Source: Auraticoccus cholistanensis (GTDB lineage: Bacteria > Actinomycetota > Actinomycetes > Propionibacteriales > Propionibacteriaceae). Taken from it: DNA of 64,000 nt. The translations under genes were made by a program, and so were the position numbers. Every line of letters starts with the position of its first letter. The stretch's first letter is position 1. A model generated the notes under the pieces. The model saw only the letters and a program-made list of their open reading frames with translations, searched no databases and had not been told where the DNA came from. Below are positions 7,958 to 16,353 of this stretch, piece by piece. The stretch lies in assembly GCF_009742705.1 (NCBI RefSeq), contig NZ_WPCU01000007.1, positions 228,434 to 292,433 on the forward strand, in the 5' to 3' direction.

Positions 7958-9718
7958 GTGACGACACCGGGGAGGTCCTGGGGGCCCGCGGGACCCGCTC
8001 GTCCCCGGGCGCTGCCGCTGGCGGGGGCGGTGGGGGTGCTGGTCGGTCTGGCCCTGCTCAGCGCCCTGGCGATGGTGCGCCCGGACCCGGGCGCGGGCTC
8101 GGCGGCGGCGCGGCTGCTGGCACCAGACGGGCACCTGTCCACCATGACCGCCGAGCTGCCGGGAGGGCCGGCCCTGCTCACCGTGGAGACCGCCCGCCAG
8201 CCGGGGGCGGCCGCCTTCCAGGGCGGTCCCGAGCACTTCCTCGACGTCGTCGGTCACGACCCCGAGGCGCTGGAGCGGCTCTGGGTGCGCGAGACCCAGC
8301 AGCGCCGCAGCCGCGACGGGTCCGCGGCCCGGCACACGCTGTCCTCGCTCGACGACGCCGGGCTGCACACGGTCGTGGCCGGCGACGGGCGGCAGGCCCG
8401 GACCTTCGAGCCACCGGCGCTGGCCCTGCCCGCCGACGTGGCCGCCGGCCGCGAGTGGTCGTCGGAGGGGACGGTGCTGGACGCCGACGACGAGCGCCGC
8501 CCGCTGGGGGACTACCGGTGGCAGGCCCGGGCCGACACCTCGCCGGCGGGCCCGGGCTGCCTCGACGTCGCCACGACGCTGCAGGTGGGCCAGCAGGTGA
8601 CCCGCGACGTCCGCACCTGGTGCCCCGGTCGCGGGGTGGTGGCCCAGCAGCTCCCCGGCGAGGCGTGGACGGAGGCGGCCGGGCCGCCGGCGGGGCTGCT
8701 GGCGCCGCCGGGCGCCGAGCAGCCCGCCGGGCGGGAGTGGGACCCGGCCGGCTGGTCGGTGCAGCCCCGACCGCTGCGGCGCGCCGGGCTGGCCCTGCCG
8801 GTGGTGGCGGTGCTGCCGCCCGCCCCGACCGGGAGCGGCATGGTGCTGGCTCCCACCAGCGGCGGCGACCTGCTGGCCGCGCGTCGCGGGCCGGAGTGGC
8901 TGCTGGAGGAGTGGTCCGCCCACCCCGGGGGCACGGTGACGGCCTTCGGGCGCTTCGGCGAGGTCACGGTGGCCGCCACCACGCTGCGCCGGCTGGTCGG
9001 CTACGACGACACCGGGCTGCGGCGGTGGCAGCTGGAGCTGGAGGACGTGGTGGCCCGCACGCCGGTGCGGCTGGACGCGACCGGGGTGGTGGTGGCCGAG
9101 CAGTCCGGCGGTCTGACGGCCCTCGACGTCACCACCGGTGCGGTGCGGTGGCGGGCCGCGGGAGGGGCGGACGTCCGGGTGGCCCCGCAGCTCTGCGGCG
9201 ACCTGGTCCTCACCCTCGACGCCACGCCACGGCTGGTGGCCCGCGACGCCGCCACCGGCGAGCAGCGCTGGGAGAGCCGGCTGGCCGAGCACGCCGACGT
9301 GCTGGCCTGCGACGCGACGACCGTGGTGGTCACGGACTCCGAGTTCGACTGGCACGGGTTCGCGGTGGCCGACGGCGCCCCGCGCTGGACGGTGCGCGGC
9401 CCCGCCGCGGTGCACCACGCCGTGGTCGCCCAGGAGACGGTGGTGCTGTCCTCCTCGACCGGCGTGCAGGCCCGGTCCACGGCCGACGGGGCGCTGCGCT
9501 GGCAGCACCCGGTCGCGGCCTCGGCGCTCGTGGCCGGCGGTGGTCACGTCGCGCTGGTGGGCGACGGCCGGGTGGACGTGCGCGCCCTCGACGGGACGGT
9601 GGTGGCCAGCCTGCTGGAGACGCCGACCTCGGCCGCCGACGCCCTGCTGGTCAGCCCGGCCGGCGAGGGCCTGTGGCTGATGGGGGACGAGGGCGTGCCC
9701 ACCTGGGTGGGGCCCTGA
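7958..9718 (+). CDS. Membrane-anchored PQQ-like beta-propeller protein
   Basis: A 586-residue protein with one N-terminal membrane segment (residues 20-42) and an extracytoplasmic remainder. The second half (from about 300) has repeated PQQ/quinoprotein-like blades: TALDVTTGAVRWRA, VARDAATGEQRWESR, AVADGAPRWTV and RSTADGALRWQHP, each with the A-x-D-G-x-x-R-W pattern. No pyrroloquinoline cofactor site is evident, so a scaffold or sensor role is more likely than a dehydrogenase. The middle region is not recognisable. The stop shares one base with the ATG of a polytopic membrane protein, so the two probably act together. Start is GTG with a leaderless-type -10. Confidence 0.75.
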   Translation: MTTPGRSWGPAGPARPRALPLAGAVGVLVGLALLSALAMVRPDPGAGSAAARLLAPDGHLSTMTAELPGGPALLTVETARQPGAAAFQGGPEHFLDVVGHDPEALERLWVRETQQRRSRDGSAARHTLSSLDDAGLHTVVAGDGRQARTFEPPALALPADVAAGREWSSEGTVLDADDERRPLGDYRWQARADTSPAGPGCLDVATTLQVGQQVTRDVRTWCPGRGVVAQQLPGEAWTEAAGPPAGLLAPPGAEQPAGREWDPAGWSVQPRPLRRAGLALPVVAVLPPAPTGSGMVLAPTSGGDLLAARRGPEWLLEEWSAHPGGTVTAFGRFGEVTVAATTLRRLVGYDDTGLRRWQLELEDVVARTPVRLDATGVVVAEQSGGLTALDVTTGAVRWRAAGGADVRVAPQLCGDLVLTLDATPRLVARDAATGEQRWESRLAEHADVLACDATTVVVTDSEFDWHGFAVADGAPRWTVRGPAAVHHAVVAQETVVLSSSTGVQARSTADGALRWQHPVAASALVAGGGHVALVGDGRVDVRALDGTVVASLLETPTSAADALLVSPAGEGLWLMGDEGVPTWVGP

Positions 9719-11520
9719 TGGCCGGGCCCCGCCGGCTGCCGCTGCCGCTGCGGCTCGTCTGGGAGCTGGTCGACCTGGTGCTGCTGGCCCAGGTGCGCGA
9801 CGGCCGGGTCCGCTTCCCGCCGTGGCCGACCGGGCTCGGGCTGATCGGCGTGGTGGCCCTGGTCGGCTACCTGCTCGCCGGGCTGCTGGTGCTGCTGGCC
9901 GTGCCGCTGCGGCGCGTCGACGTGCTGGTGAGCTCGCCGGACCTGGGGGTGCTGCCGAGCAGCGCGCTGCCCGTGCTCATGCTGCTCGTCACGCTGGCCC
10001 TCTCGCTCGTGGTGACGGCGGCCCTGCACGCCCAGCGCTGGGCGCTGCTGGCGGCCCTGCTGCTGGCCGGGTCGCTGGTGGCGCAGGTGGCCGTGCCGGC
10101 CAGCGTGGCCGCCGGCCCGGCGGCGCTGCTGTGCGGGTCGGCCGGCCTGGCGGGGCTGGTGCTGCTGGCCCTGGTGCGCCGCCGTGGCGAGTTCGCCTGG
10201 TTCGAGTTCCCGCTGGCGGCGGCCGCGGTGGCGACGGGCACGCTGCTGCCGCTGCTGCTGCAGCAGCGGGTGCACCAGCAGATGGGCTTCGACGCGCGGG
10301 TGCTGAGCACCACCCAGCTGTTCATGGCCGTCGCGCAGGTGGCGGTGCCTGCGGTGATCATCGGCGGGGCCGCGCTGGCCGAGATCGCCGTGGCCACCGC
10401 CGGCTGGGGGCTGCGGGTGGTGCGGACCGAGGCCCCCCGCGGCGTCTGGCCCGTGCTGGGTGTGGCGCTGGCGGTGCTGGGGCTGGTCGGCGCCGGCTGG
10501 CAGCTGCGGCGCGACCCCGGCTCGGTGCTCGCCTCGGCGGCGCTGCTGGCGCTGGGTGTGCTGGCGGTCCTGCTGGTCGTCCGGGGGCACCGGCGCACCG
10601 CCGCCGACCGCGTGGTGCCCGAGCGGCTGGTCGCCAGCTGGCGCTCGCTGATCGTCTGGCTCACCCTGGCCTGCTGCGCGACGGTGCTGCCGACCTACCT
10701 GGTGCTCAGCCTGCAGGCCGTGGTGCAGGTGTGGCGGCTGCCCGGGGCGGAGCTGCTGGTCGCCCTGGTGGGGCTGCTGGTCACCGGGCCGGTGGTCTCG
10801 CTGGTCCGGCTCGCCGCGGTGGTCGCGTCGGTGGTGCTCGCGCTGCGCTGGAGCCGTCGCGGCGAGCACGCCCGCCCGCTGCTGCTGGTGGCCTTCTGCA
10901 CGGTGGTGCTGCCGGGCGTCGTCAGCACCCTCAGCGGCTCCCGGCTCCGGCTGGGGTGGAGCACCGAGGGGCTGGCCGTCGCCGCCGTGCTGCTGGCCGT
11001 GCTCGCCCTCGCCGGGTTCGCCGTCACCCGTCGGCTCACCGTCCGCCGCTCCTCCTCGCTGATGATGGTGCTGGCCCTGTCCTGCTGCTTCCTGGTCCGC
11101 GACGTGCTGGCCGACCCGGTCAGCGCGCTGCTCGGCAGCTCGGCCATCGCCCTGGTGCTGTTCGGGCTGGTCTGGCGGCTGCTGACCGACGCCTCCTGGA
11201 CCCGCACCTGGACGCCGGCCTTCCCGCTGCCCGCGCGGGTGCTGTTCTTCTGGGCCAACGCGCTGGTGGCCGTCACGTCGCTGGCCTTCGTGGCGCTGGG
11301 ACGGGGGCTGGGCGGGCTGACCGACATCACCCCGTTCGCCGAGCTGGGGGACTTCCTGCTCGGCTCCGCCCTCTACCTCGCCGCCGTGCTCGGCTGCTTC
11401 TGGCAGCTGCTGCCGCAGCCCCGCCGGCCCCTCGCGCCGGGCGCGTGGCCTCCGCCGCCGGCCGTCCCCGGGCGTCCGGTCAGGCCAGCCGCTCCAGCTG
11501 GCCCGGGGTACCGGACATGA
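9718..11520 (+). CDS. Polytopic membrane protein of unknown function, partner of the beta-propeller protein
   Basis: A 600-residue protein with roughly 12-14 hydrophobic segments from about residue 45 to the C-terminus. The N-terminus (LRLVWELVDLVLLAQVRDGR) may be an amphipathic interface helix. I recognise no transporter or enzyme motif. Leu/Val/Ala content is very high, and there are few charged loop residues beyond short Arg-rich turns. It starts at an ATG overlapping the stop of the propeller gene (TGATG), so the two are translationally coupled and may form one envelope complex. The last 30 residues are proline-rich. Confidence 0.75.
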   Translation: MAGPRRLPLPLRLVWELVDLVLLAQVRDGRVRFPPWPTGLGLIGVVALVGYLLAGLLVLLAVPLRRVDVLVSSPDLGVLPSSALPVLMLLVTLALSLVVTAALHAQRWALLAALLLAGSLVAQVAVPASVAAGPAALLCGSAGLAGLVLLALVRRRGEFAWFEFPLAAAAVATGTLLPLLLQQRVHQQMGFDARVLSTTQLFMAVAQVAVPAVIIGGAALAEIAVATAGWGLRVVRTEAPRGVWPVLGVALAVLGLVGAGWQLRRDPGSVLASAALLALGVLAVLLVVRGHRRTAADRVVPERLVASWRSLIVWLTLACCATVLPTYLVLSLQAVVQVWRLPGAELLVALVGLLVTGPVVSLVRLAAVVASVVLALRWSRRGEHARPLLLVAFCTVVLPGVVSTLSGSRLRLGWSTEGLAVAAVLLAVLALAGFAVTRRLTVRRSSSLMMVLALSCCFLVRDVLADPVSALLGSSAIALVLFGLVWRLLTDASWTRTWTPAFPLPARVLFFWANALVAVTSLAFVALGRGLGGLTDITPFAELGDFLLGSALYLAAVLGCFWQLLPQPRRPLAPGAWPPPPAVPGRPVRPAAPAGPGYRT

Positions 11521-11659
11521 TCACGGCGGACATGGTGTCGAGCGTCCGCCCGGCCCACGTCCCGCCGGACATGGTGAACGGGTACGTCGACGGGCCGACC
11601 ATCGGGTGGTTCCCGGTACTCCTTCCGTGCTCCCCAGGGGTGGGTGGGGACGGGGTGGG

Positions 11660-12034
11660 TCAGACCCACTGGACGAGCTGGTAGACGACGCCGTTGGGGT
11701 CGCTCATCTGGAAGTAGCGCTCACCCCAGGGCTCGGTCTCGACCGGTGTGACGACCGTGACCCCCTCCTCCCGCAGGCGCGCGTACTCGGCGTCGACGTC
11801 GGCGACGGTGAGCGCCACGAGCAGCCCGGTGGCGTGCCCCGCCTGCGACTCCGGCTTGAACGTCGGCAGGCCGGTGCGCAGGTAGATGAGGTTGAACCCG
11901 GCGTCGGGGTGCGACAGCGAGCAGAACCCGTCGGCCTCCATGGCGACGGTGAAGCCGAGGTGCTCCTGGACCCACTCCGCCGAGGCACGGACGTCGGTGA
12001 CGTTGAGCGAGATCGCTGATCCGGTGATGTGCAC
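11660..12034 (-). CDS. VOC (glyoxalase/bleomycin-resistance fold) family protein
   Basis: A 124-residue single-module vicinal-oxygen-chelate protein made of two beta-alpha-beta-beta-beta halves (ITGSAISLNVTDVRASAEWV at the N-terminus, VYQLVQWV at the C-terminus). Family members include glyoxalases, dioxygenases and antibiotic-binding proteins, and the substrate here cannot be told. GTG 12034 was chosen because GGGAGG lies 7 bases upstream. A 25-bp palindrome at 12090-12114 lies 56 bases upstream and overlaps a possible promoter, so the gene is probably repressed by a dimeric regulator and induced by a ligand. No regulator gene is adjacent. Confidence 0.82.
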   Translation of the reverse strand: MHITGSAISLNVTDVRASAEWVQEHLGFTVAMEADGFCSLSHPDAGFNLIYLRTGLPTFKPESQAGHATGLLVALTVADVDAEYARLREEGVTVVTPVETEPWGERYFQMSDPNGVVYQLVQWV

Positions 12035-12089
12035 GCAGAGCCCTCCCTGGCTGATGACGGACGCGCCGGCGCCGCCGGCGGACTGCAGC

Positions 12090-12114
12090 GTACAGCGTAC
12101 GACGTATGGTGTAC
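12090..12114 (-). promoter_or_regulatory. 25-bp palindromic operator upstream of the VOC gene
   Basis: The half-sites are GTACAGCGTACG and CGTATGGTGTAC around a central A at 12102. Ten of the twelve base pairs across the dyad are complementary. On the minus strand two TACGCT -10-like hexamers overlap or abut the dyad. Length and shape resemble operators of TetR-type repressors. The site lies in the 116-bp gap between pncA and the VOC gene, and only the VOC gene is correctly placed to be controlled by it. Confidence 0.6.
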
Positions 12115-12150
12115 AGGGTTTTCCGACGGGCTCCTGGGGACCCGGGAGGA

Positions 12151-12714
12151 TCAGCCGGCGGCGAGGCAGCGCACGCCGGCGTCCTCCAGCACGGCCACCG
12201 CGTCGGGCACCTGCTCGGGGTGGACCGCGGCGGTGAGGTCGAGCAGCACCGTGGTGTCGAACCCGGCCGCGACGGCGTCCAGCGCGGTGGCCCGCACGCA
12301 GTAGTCGGTGGCGATGCCGCAGACGTCCAGGGCCTGCACACCGCGGGAGGTGAGCCACTCCGTCAGCCGCTCGCCGTCGGAGCTGCGTCCCTCGAACCCG
12401 CTGTAGGCCGCCTCGTACTCGCCCTTGTCGAAGACCGCGTCCAGCACCACCGTGGCCAGCGACGGGTGCAGCTCGACACCGGGCGTCCCCACCACGCAGT
12501 GCGGCGGCCAGCTGTCGACGAAGTCGGGGGTGTCGGAGAAGTGCCCGCCCGGGTCGATGTGGTGGTCGCGGGTGGCCACCACCGCCGAGTAGCCGTGGTC
12601 GCCGGCCAGCAGCGCGGCCACCGCGGCGGCCACCGAGCTGCCGCCCCGGACGCCCAGCGCCCCGCCCTCGCAGAAGTCGTTCTGCACGTCCACCACGACC
12701 AGCGCCCGGCTCAT
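12151..12714 (-). CDS. pncA: Nicotinamidase (isochorismatase family)
   Basis: Hydrolyses nicotinamide to nicotinate for NAD salvage. The 187-residue protein shows the catalytic triad of the family: Asp in LVVVDVQNDF near residue 8, Lys in FDKGEYEA near 95, and Cys in GIATDYCVRAT near 138. The metal site D-x-H is visible as RDHHIDPGGHF near 50. Start ATG 12714 gives the usual N-terminus; an ATG 12 bases upstream is possible. It lies directly downstream of pncB on the same strand, giving two consecutive steps from nicotinamide to nicotinate mononucleotide. Confidence 0.93.
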   Translation of the reverse strand: MSRALVVVDVQNDFCEGGALGVRGGSSVAAAVAALLAGDHGYSAVVATRDHHIDPGGHFSDTPDFVDSWPPHCVVGTPGVELHPSLATVVLDAVFDKGEYEAAYSGFEGRSSDGERLTEWLTSRGVQALDVCGIATDYCVRATALDAVAAGFDTTVLLDLTAAVHPEQVPDAVAVLEDAGVRCLAAG

Positions 12715-12756
12715 GGCACCCAGCATGGCAGGTGCGGGGCGCGCCGGCGGGACCGG

Positions 12757-14088
12757 TCAGCCGAAGGGGTTGCGCCGCGCCTCACCCGTGCCGCCGAGCC
12801 ACACCGTCTCCAGCGCGGGCTCGCCGTGAGACATCCGCAGCGCGTCCAGCGGCAGCTCCGCGCGGCTGCGCAGGTGCCGCTCGCGGGCCGCGGACAGCGG
12901 CTCGGCCCCCACCACCTCGCCACCGCGGACCAGCGGCACCAGCAGCGGACGGTCGTCGTGGTCACCCACCGGCGGTGCGCCGATGCCGATCACCTCCGCC
13001 TCGGCCACCCCCTGCTCGCCGAGGCGGCGCAGCGCGAACTTGCGCCCGCCCACCGAGATCTTGTCGGTGCTGCGCTTGGCCACCGGGGTCAGCGGCCCCT
13101 CCGGGTCGGGGCTGGTGCCGCGGGCCACCAGCTTGTAGACGAACCCGCAGGTCGGGTGCCCGCTGCCGGTGACCAGCGCGGTGCCGACCCCGTAGCCGTC
13201 CACGGGGGCGCCGGCGAGCGCGGCGATGTTCCACTCGTCGAGGTCGGAGGTGACGATGATGCGCGTGGAGGTCGCCCCCAGGCCGTCCAGCAGCCGGCGG
13301 ACGTCGCGGGCCACCGCGGGCAGGTCGCCGGAGTCCAGCCGCACCGCACCCAGCCGTCCCGAGGTCAGCTCGACGCCGGTCCGGATCGCCTGCTCCACGT
13401 CGTAGGTGTCGACCAGCAGCGTGGTGTCCTCGCCCAGCGCGGCGAGCTGGGCGGCGAAGGCGTCCCGCTCGCTGTCGTGCAGCAGCGTGAAGGAGTGGGC
13501 GGCCGTGCCGGTGGTGGGGATGCCCCAGCGCCGGCCCGCCTCGAGGTTGGAGGTGGCGGTGAACCCCGCCACCCACGCCGCCCGCGCCGCGGCCACGGCG
13601 GCCCGCTCCTGGGTGCGGCGCGAGCCCATCTCGATGCAGGGACGCTCGCCCGCCACCGCGGTCATCCGGGAGGCCGCCGAGGCGATCGCGCAGTCGTGGT
13701 TGTAGATGCTCAGCAGCACCGTCTCCAGCACCACCGCCTCGGCGAAGCCGCCCTCGACCACCACCAGCGGCGAGCCGGGGAAGAACACCTCGCCCTCGGG
13801 GTAGCCCCAGACGTCGCCGCGGAACCGGTAGTCCGCCAGCCACTCCGCGGTGGCGTCGTCGGCCACCCCCCGCTCGCGGAGGAAGTCGATGGTCTCGGCG
13901 TCGAAGCGGAACCGCTCGATCGCCTCCAGCGCCCGTCCCACGCCCGCCACCACCCCGTAGCGCCGGCCCTCGGGAAGCCGGCGGGGGAACAGCTCGAACA
14001 CCGAGTGGCGGTCGGCGGTGCCGGCCGCCAGCGCGGCACGGACCATGGTGAGCTCGTAGTGGTCGGTGAGCAGGGCGGTGGTCAGCAC
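12757..14088 (-). CDS. pncB: Nicotinate phosphoribosyltransferase
   Basis: Converts nicotinate and PRPP to nicotinate mononucleotide in NAD salvage. The 443-residue protein opens with LLTDHYELTM, the conserved NAPRTase N-terminus. It contains EMGSRRTQE near residue 155, HSFTLLHDSERDAF near 200, RLDSGDLPAVARDVR near 250 and the SSDLDE-like TSDLDEWNI near 280. GTG 14088 is the start; a CACAGT hexamer ends 6 bases before it. Upstream of pncA, and divergent from clpS. Confidence 0.93.
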   Translation of the reverse strand: MLTTALLTDHYELTMVRAALAAGTADRHSVFELFPRRLPEGRRYGVVAGVGRALEAIERFRFDAETIDFLRERGVADDATAEWLADYRFRGDVWGYPEGEVFFPGSPLVVVEGGFAEAVVLETVLLSIYNHDCAIASAASRMTAVAGERPCIEMGSRRTQERAAVAAARAAWVAGFTATSNLEAGRRWGIPTTGTAAHSFTLLHDSERDAFAAQLAALGEDTTLLVDTYDVEQAIRTGVELTSGRLGAVRLDSGDLPAVARDVRRLLDGLGATSTRIIVTSDLDEWNIAALAGAPVDGYGVGTALVTGSGHPTCGFVYKLVARGTSPDPEGPLTPVAKRSTDKISVGGRKFALRRLGEQGVAEAEVIGIGAPPVGDHDDRPLLVPLVRGGEVVGAEPLSAARERHLRSRAELPLDALRMSHGEPALETVWLGGTGEARRNPFG

Positions 14089-14094
14089 GACGTC

Positions 14095-14100
14095 ACTGTG
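14095..14100 (-). promoter_or_regulatory. -10-like hexamer CACAGT upstream of pncB
   Basis: On the minus strand CACAGT ends 6 bases before the GTG start of pncB. The first base departs from TANNNT, so this is weaker than the other leaderless-type sites. Confidence 0.3.
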
Positions 14101-14170
14101 GCACGGCGCGGTGCCGGGGCGCGCCGGGGGCGGGTGGCGTGAGCCGATTGGACCGGGGGGCCGGCCCTGC

Positions 14171-14176
14171 CAGAAT
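14171..14176 (+). promoter_or_regulatory. -10-like hexamer CAGAAT upstream of clpS
   Basis: CAGAAT ends 7 bases before the ATG at 14184, the same spacing as the other leaderless-type sites in the window. The alternative ATG at 14175 lies inside the hexamer. Confidence 0.35.
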
Positions 14177-14183
14177 GGGGGCC

Positions 14184-14489
14184 ATGTCCGTTCCAGGTGC
14201 AGACCCGGCCGGCGGCACCGCCGTCGCCGAGCGACCGGACCTCGGGTCGGTGGCGCAGACGCCGTGGGTGACCATCGTCTGGGACGACCCGGTCAACCTG
14301 ATGTCCTACGTCGCGCACGTGTTCACCCAGTACTTCAACTACTCCAAGGCGAAGGCGCAGCGGTTGATGATGGAGGTGCACACGCAGGGCAAGGCCGTCG
14401 TCTCCAGCGGCACCCGGGAGGAGATGGAGCGCGACGTGGCGGCCATGCACGACTTCGGCCTGTGGGCCACCCTGGACCGGTCCGAGTGA
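14184..14489 (+). CDS. clpS: ATP-dependent Clp protease adaptor
   Basis: Delivers N-degron substrates to a ClpAP/ClpCP protease. The 101-residue protein has the ClpS core: WVTIVWDDPVNLMSYV (loop with the DDPVN motif), then VFTQYFNYSKAKAQRLMMEVHTQGKA split by short loops, and a C-terminal DFGLWATLD. A flexible N-terminal extension of about 30 residues precedes the core. ATG 14184 is chosen over 14175 because the latter lies inside the presumed -10. The stop overlaps the GTG of a DUF2017 gene (GTGA), the usual actinobacterial pairing. Confidence 0.93.
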   Translation: MSVPGADPAGGTAVAERPDLGSVAQTPWVTIVWDDPVNLMSYVAHVFTQYFNYSKAKAQRLMMEVHTQGKAVVSSGTREEMERDVAAMHDFGLWATLDRSE

Positions 14490-15070
14490 GACGGTTCGAG
14501 CGCCGCGGGAAGAAGGTCGTCGCCACCCTCGAGCCCGAGGAGGTGCAGCTGCTGGCCTCGCTGGTGCAGCAGCTGATCGACCTGCTGGCCGACAGCGAGC
14601 CCGAGCCGGCCGCGCCGCCGCCCGCCGCGGCCGACCCCGACGACCCGTTCGCGCTCTGGGAGCGGGACCTGCAGGCCGAGCCGGACCAGCCGGAGGAGCC
14701 CGACGACCCGGTGCTGCAGCGGTTGTTCCCCAACGCCTACCCTCACGACGCCCGGGCCTCCTCCGACTTCCGCCGGTTCACCGAGCGGGAGGCCCGCGCG
14801 GCCAAGATCGCCGCCGCCCGGCTGGTGCTGGAGCACCTGGCCGCGACGCGGGACGGACGCCACCCGGTCAAGGTGCCGCTGACCGAGGTGGACGCCTGGC
14901 TCAAGACCCTCAACAACCTGCGGCTCAGCATCGCCGCCCGGCTGCGGATCACCGACGCCGAGACCGCCGAGGAGCTGGGGCAGCTCCCCGACGACGACCC
15001 GCGGGCCTTCATGTACGGGGTCTACGAGTGGCTGGCGTTCGCCCAGGAGACCCTGGTCAACAGCCTCTGA
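14486..15070 (+). CDS. DUF2017 family protein paired with ClpS
   Basis: A 194-residue protein that begins RRFERRGKKVVATLEPEEVQ, the typical start of DUF2017, and ends with a helical domain (TEVDAWLKTLNNLRLSIAAR). The acidic, proline-rich linker around residues 35-70 is probably disordered. DUF2017 genes follow clpS in most actinobacteria and the two are coupled here by a 4-base GTGA overlap. The function is unknown; a role in ClpS-linked proteolysis is inferred from context only. GTG 14486 is the start. Confidence 0.85.
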   Translation: MRRFERRGKKVVATLEPEEVQLLASLVQQLIDLLADSEPEPAAPPPAAADPDDPFALWERDLQAEPDQPEEPDDPVLQRLFPNAYPHDARASSDFRRFTEREARAAKIAAARLVLEHLAATRDGRHPVKVPLTEVDAWLKTLNNLRLSIAARLRITDAETAEELGQLPDDDPRAFMYGVYEWLAFAQETLVNSL

Positions 15071-15093
15071 GCCGGTGGGCGCGGCGGCGCCCG

Positions 15094-15534
15094 TCAGCGC
15101 TCCGGGGCGGGGTCGCCGGCCAGCCGGCGGGCCTGGGCCAGCGCGTCGAACAGCGACTCGGTGTAGGTGCGCATCGCGGTCAGCGACTGGCTCTGCAGCT
15201 GGCGCAGGTCGCCCTGCAGCCGGCCGAGGTCGGTGGAGTCGGCCGCCTGGACGGCCTCGGTCAGCAGCCGGGCGTGCTCGGCGGCCGCGGCGTTGACCGC
15301 CTCCAGCACCGCCTCGGCCAGCTCGACGTGGCTCATCCGGTGGGCGGCGGGCTCGATGGTCAGCTCGGTGAAGGTGCCGCCCGCCATCACCGCCCGGATG
15401 CGCCCGTCCGCCGCCTCGCCGACGCCGCGCACCTCGGCCAGCTGCACCCCCTCGGCCAGGTCCTCACGACCCTCGACCACCTCGGTCAGCCGGCCGTCCA
15501 GCCGGCGCAGCACGTCCTCGAAACCGTCCGTCAT
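15094..15534 (-). CDS. YbaB/EbfC-like protein of the type VII effector cluster
   Basis: A 146-residue protein with a long N-terminal helix, a central beta region (GGTFTELTIEPAAHRMSHVE) and C-terminal helices, the layout of YbaB/EbfC nucleoid-associated proteins. Divergent members of this family, such as EspL-like proteins, are regular companions of ESX/type VII secretion genes and WXG100 effectors. It starts 4 bases after the stop of the WXG100-like gene and is the last gene of the minus-strand cluster. Whether it binds DNA or acts as a chaperone for the secreted partners is not visible in the sequence. Confidence 0.7.
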   Translation of the reverse strand: MTDGFEDVLRRLDGRLTEVVEGREDLAEGVQLAEVRGVGEAADGRIRAVMAGGTFTELTIEPAAHRMSHVELAEAVLEAVNAAAAEHARLLTEAVQAADSTDLGRLQGDLRQLQSQSLTAMRTYTESLFDALAQARRLAGDPAPER

Positions 15535-15538
15535 CGCC

Positions 15539-16033
15539 TCATCCCATCAGCTGCTCGAGGGCCAGGTTGATCGCCAGCTCGATGGCCAGCTTCGCCGCGA
15601 TCTTGAACAGCGGGATCAGCGTGAGCGAGCTGCCGAAGGTCGGCACCGCCGCGGCGATCGCGCTGGCGATCTGCACCGCGAGCACCACCAGCTGGACGAC
15701 CACGGTGACCTTGAGCGCGATCACCACCCCGGCCATCACGTACATCGACGCGCCCACCACCGAGCTGCCCGCCGACAGGTCCTGGACCACGGACTGCACG
15801 GGGTCCTCGCCCTCGGCGACGGCCTTGCGGAAGGCGGTCATCGCCGGCCCCTGGTTCTCGGCCAGCACCGCCTCCACCCCCGACCGGGCGGACCGGGCGG
15901 TGGCGTCGGCGCCGCTGGCGAAGGCCTGCCACTCCCCGCCCTTCTCGAAGACCTGGGCCTCGTCCACGTTGGGCCAGGTGAAGCCCAGCATGTTGAGCAG
16001 GTAGGACACCTCGCCCGGCAGCACGACGCCCAT
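15539..16033 (-). CDS. Stand-alone WXG100-like trafficking domain with hydrophobic C-terminus
   Basis: A 164-residue protein that starts MGVVLPGEVSYLLNMLGFTW and continues PNVDEAQV. This looks like the N-terminal WXG100-like domain of large actinobacterial polymorphic toxins (MGVxLPxxLxxLLxxxGxxWPxxDE). The second half (from about 105) is strongly hydrophobic. In full toxins this region leads into a long linker and a C-terminal nuclease or other toxin; here the protein stops after the hydrophobic stretch. ATG 16033 shares a base with the stop of the upstream EspC-like gene. Likely a type VII secretion substrate or carrier; exact role inferred. Confidence 0.72.
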   Translation of the reverse strand: MGVVLPGEVSYLLNMLGFTWPNVDEAQVFEKGGEWQAFASGADATARSARSGVEAVLAENQGPAMTAFRKAVAEGEDPVQSVVQDLSAGSSVVGASMYVMAGVVIALKVTVVVQLVVLAVQIASAIAAAVPTFGSSLTLIPLFKIAAKLAIELAINLALEQLMG

Positions 16034-16353
16034 CAGGCCTCCCTCCCCAGCTCGGCGCCGATCGAGTCGGCGGCGCTCGCGTTGGTCTCCTCGACCGAGT
16101 CGTACAGGGCCGCGGCGGTCTGGAGCTTGGCCGCGTGGTCGGCGAAGGCCTCCGCGCTGGCGGTGACGCTCTCGCGGACCACCTCGACGACCGACTGGTA
16201 GACCACCTGGCACAGCGCCGACACGTCGTCCTCACCCCAGGCGGGCTCGCTGGCCAGCAGCGAGTCCAGCTGGGCGCCGAGGTCCTCGCCGGCCCGCTGC
16301 AGCGAGCGGCCGCCGTCGCGCAGCGCCCCGGTGCGGAAGCGGATCTCGCTCAT
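16033..16353 (-). CDS. EspC/WXG100-like type VII secretion protein
   Basis: A 106-residue, mostly helical protein. A central EPAWGEDDVSAL turn separates two long helices, the layout of WXG100/EspC-type substrates, where the W-G turn joins a helical hairpin. The C-terminal helix continues to LYDSVEETNASAADSIG, similar to the Y-x-x-x-D/E type secretion tail (YDSVEE). The gene overlaps the upstream TPR gene as ATGA and the downstream WXG100-like gene as TGATG, so the three are co-translated. No ESX secretion core (EccB-E, MycP) lies in the window. Confidence 0.72.
   Translation of the reverse strand: MSEIRFRTGALRDGGRSLQRAGEDLGAQLDSLLASEPAWGEDDVSALCQVVYQSVVEVVRESVTASAEAFADHAAKLQTAAALYDSVEETNASAADSIGAELGREA

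Noticed and set aside
9544-10869. Gln/His-rich minus-strand open frame opposite the polytopic membrane protein
   Set aside because: The Gln/His pattern is the complement of Leu/Val codons CTG/GTG, so it is an antisense artefact.
11655-11669. GTGGGTC-A-GACCCAC inverted repeat at the end of the VOC gene
   Set aside because: The loop is one base, too small for an RNA hairpin of this stem length, and the left arm lies within coding context.
12106-14142. 678-codon plus-strand frame opposite pncA and pncB
   Set aside because: No domain is visible, and both minus-strand genes have complete catalytic motifs.
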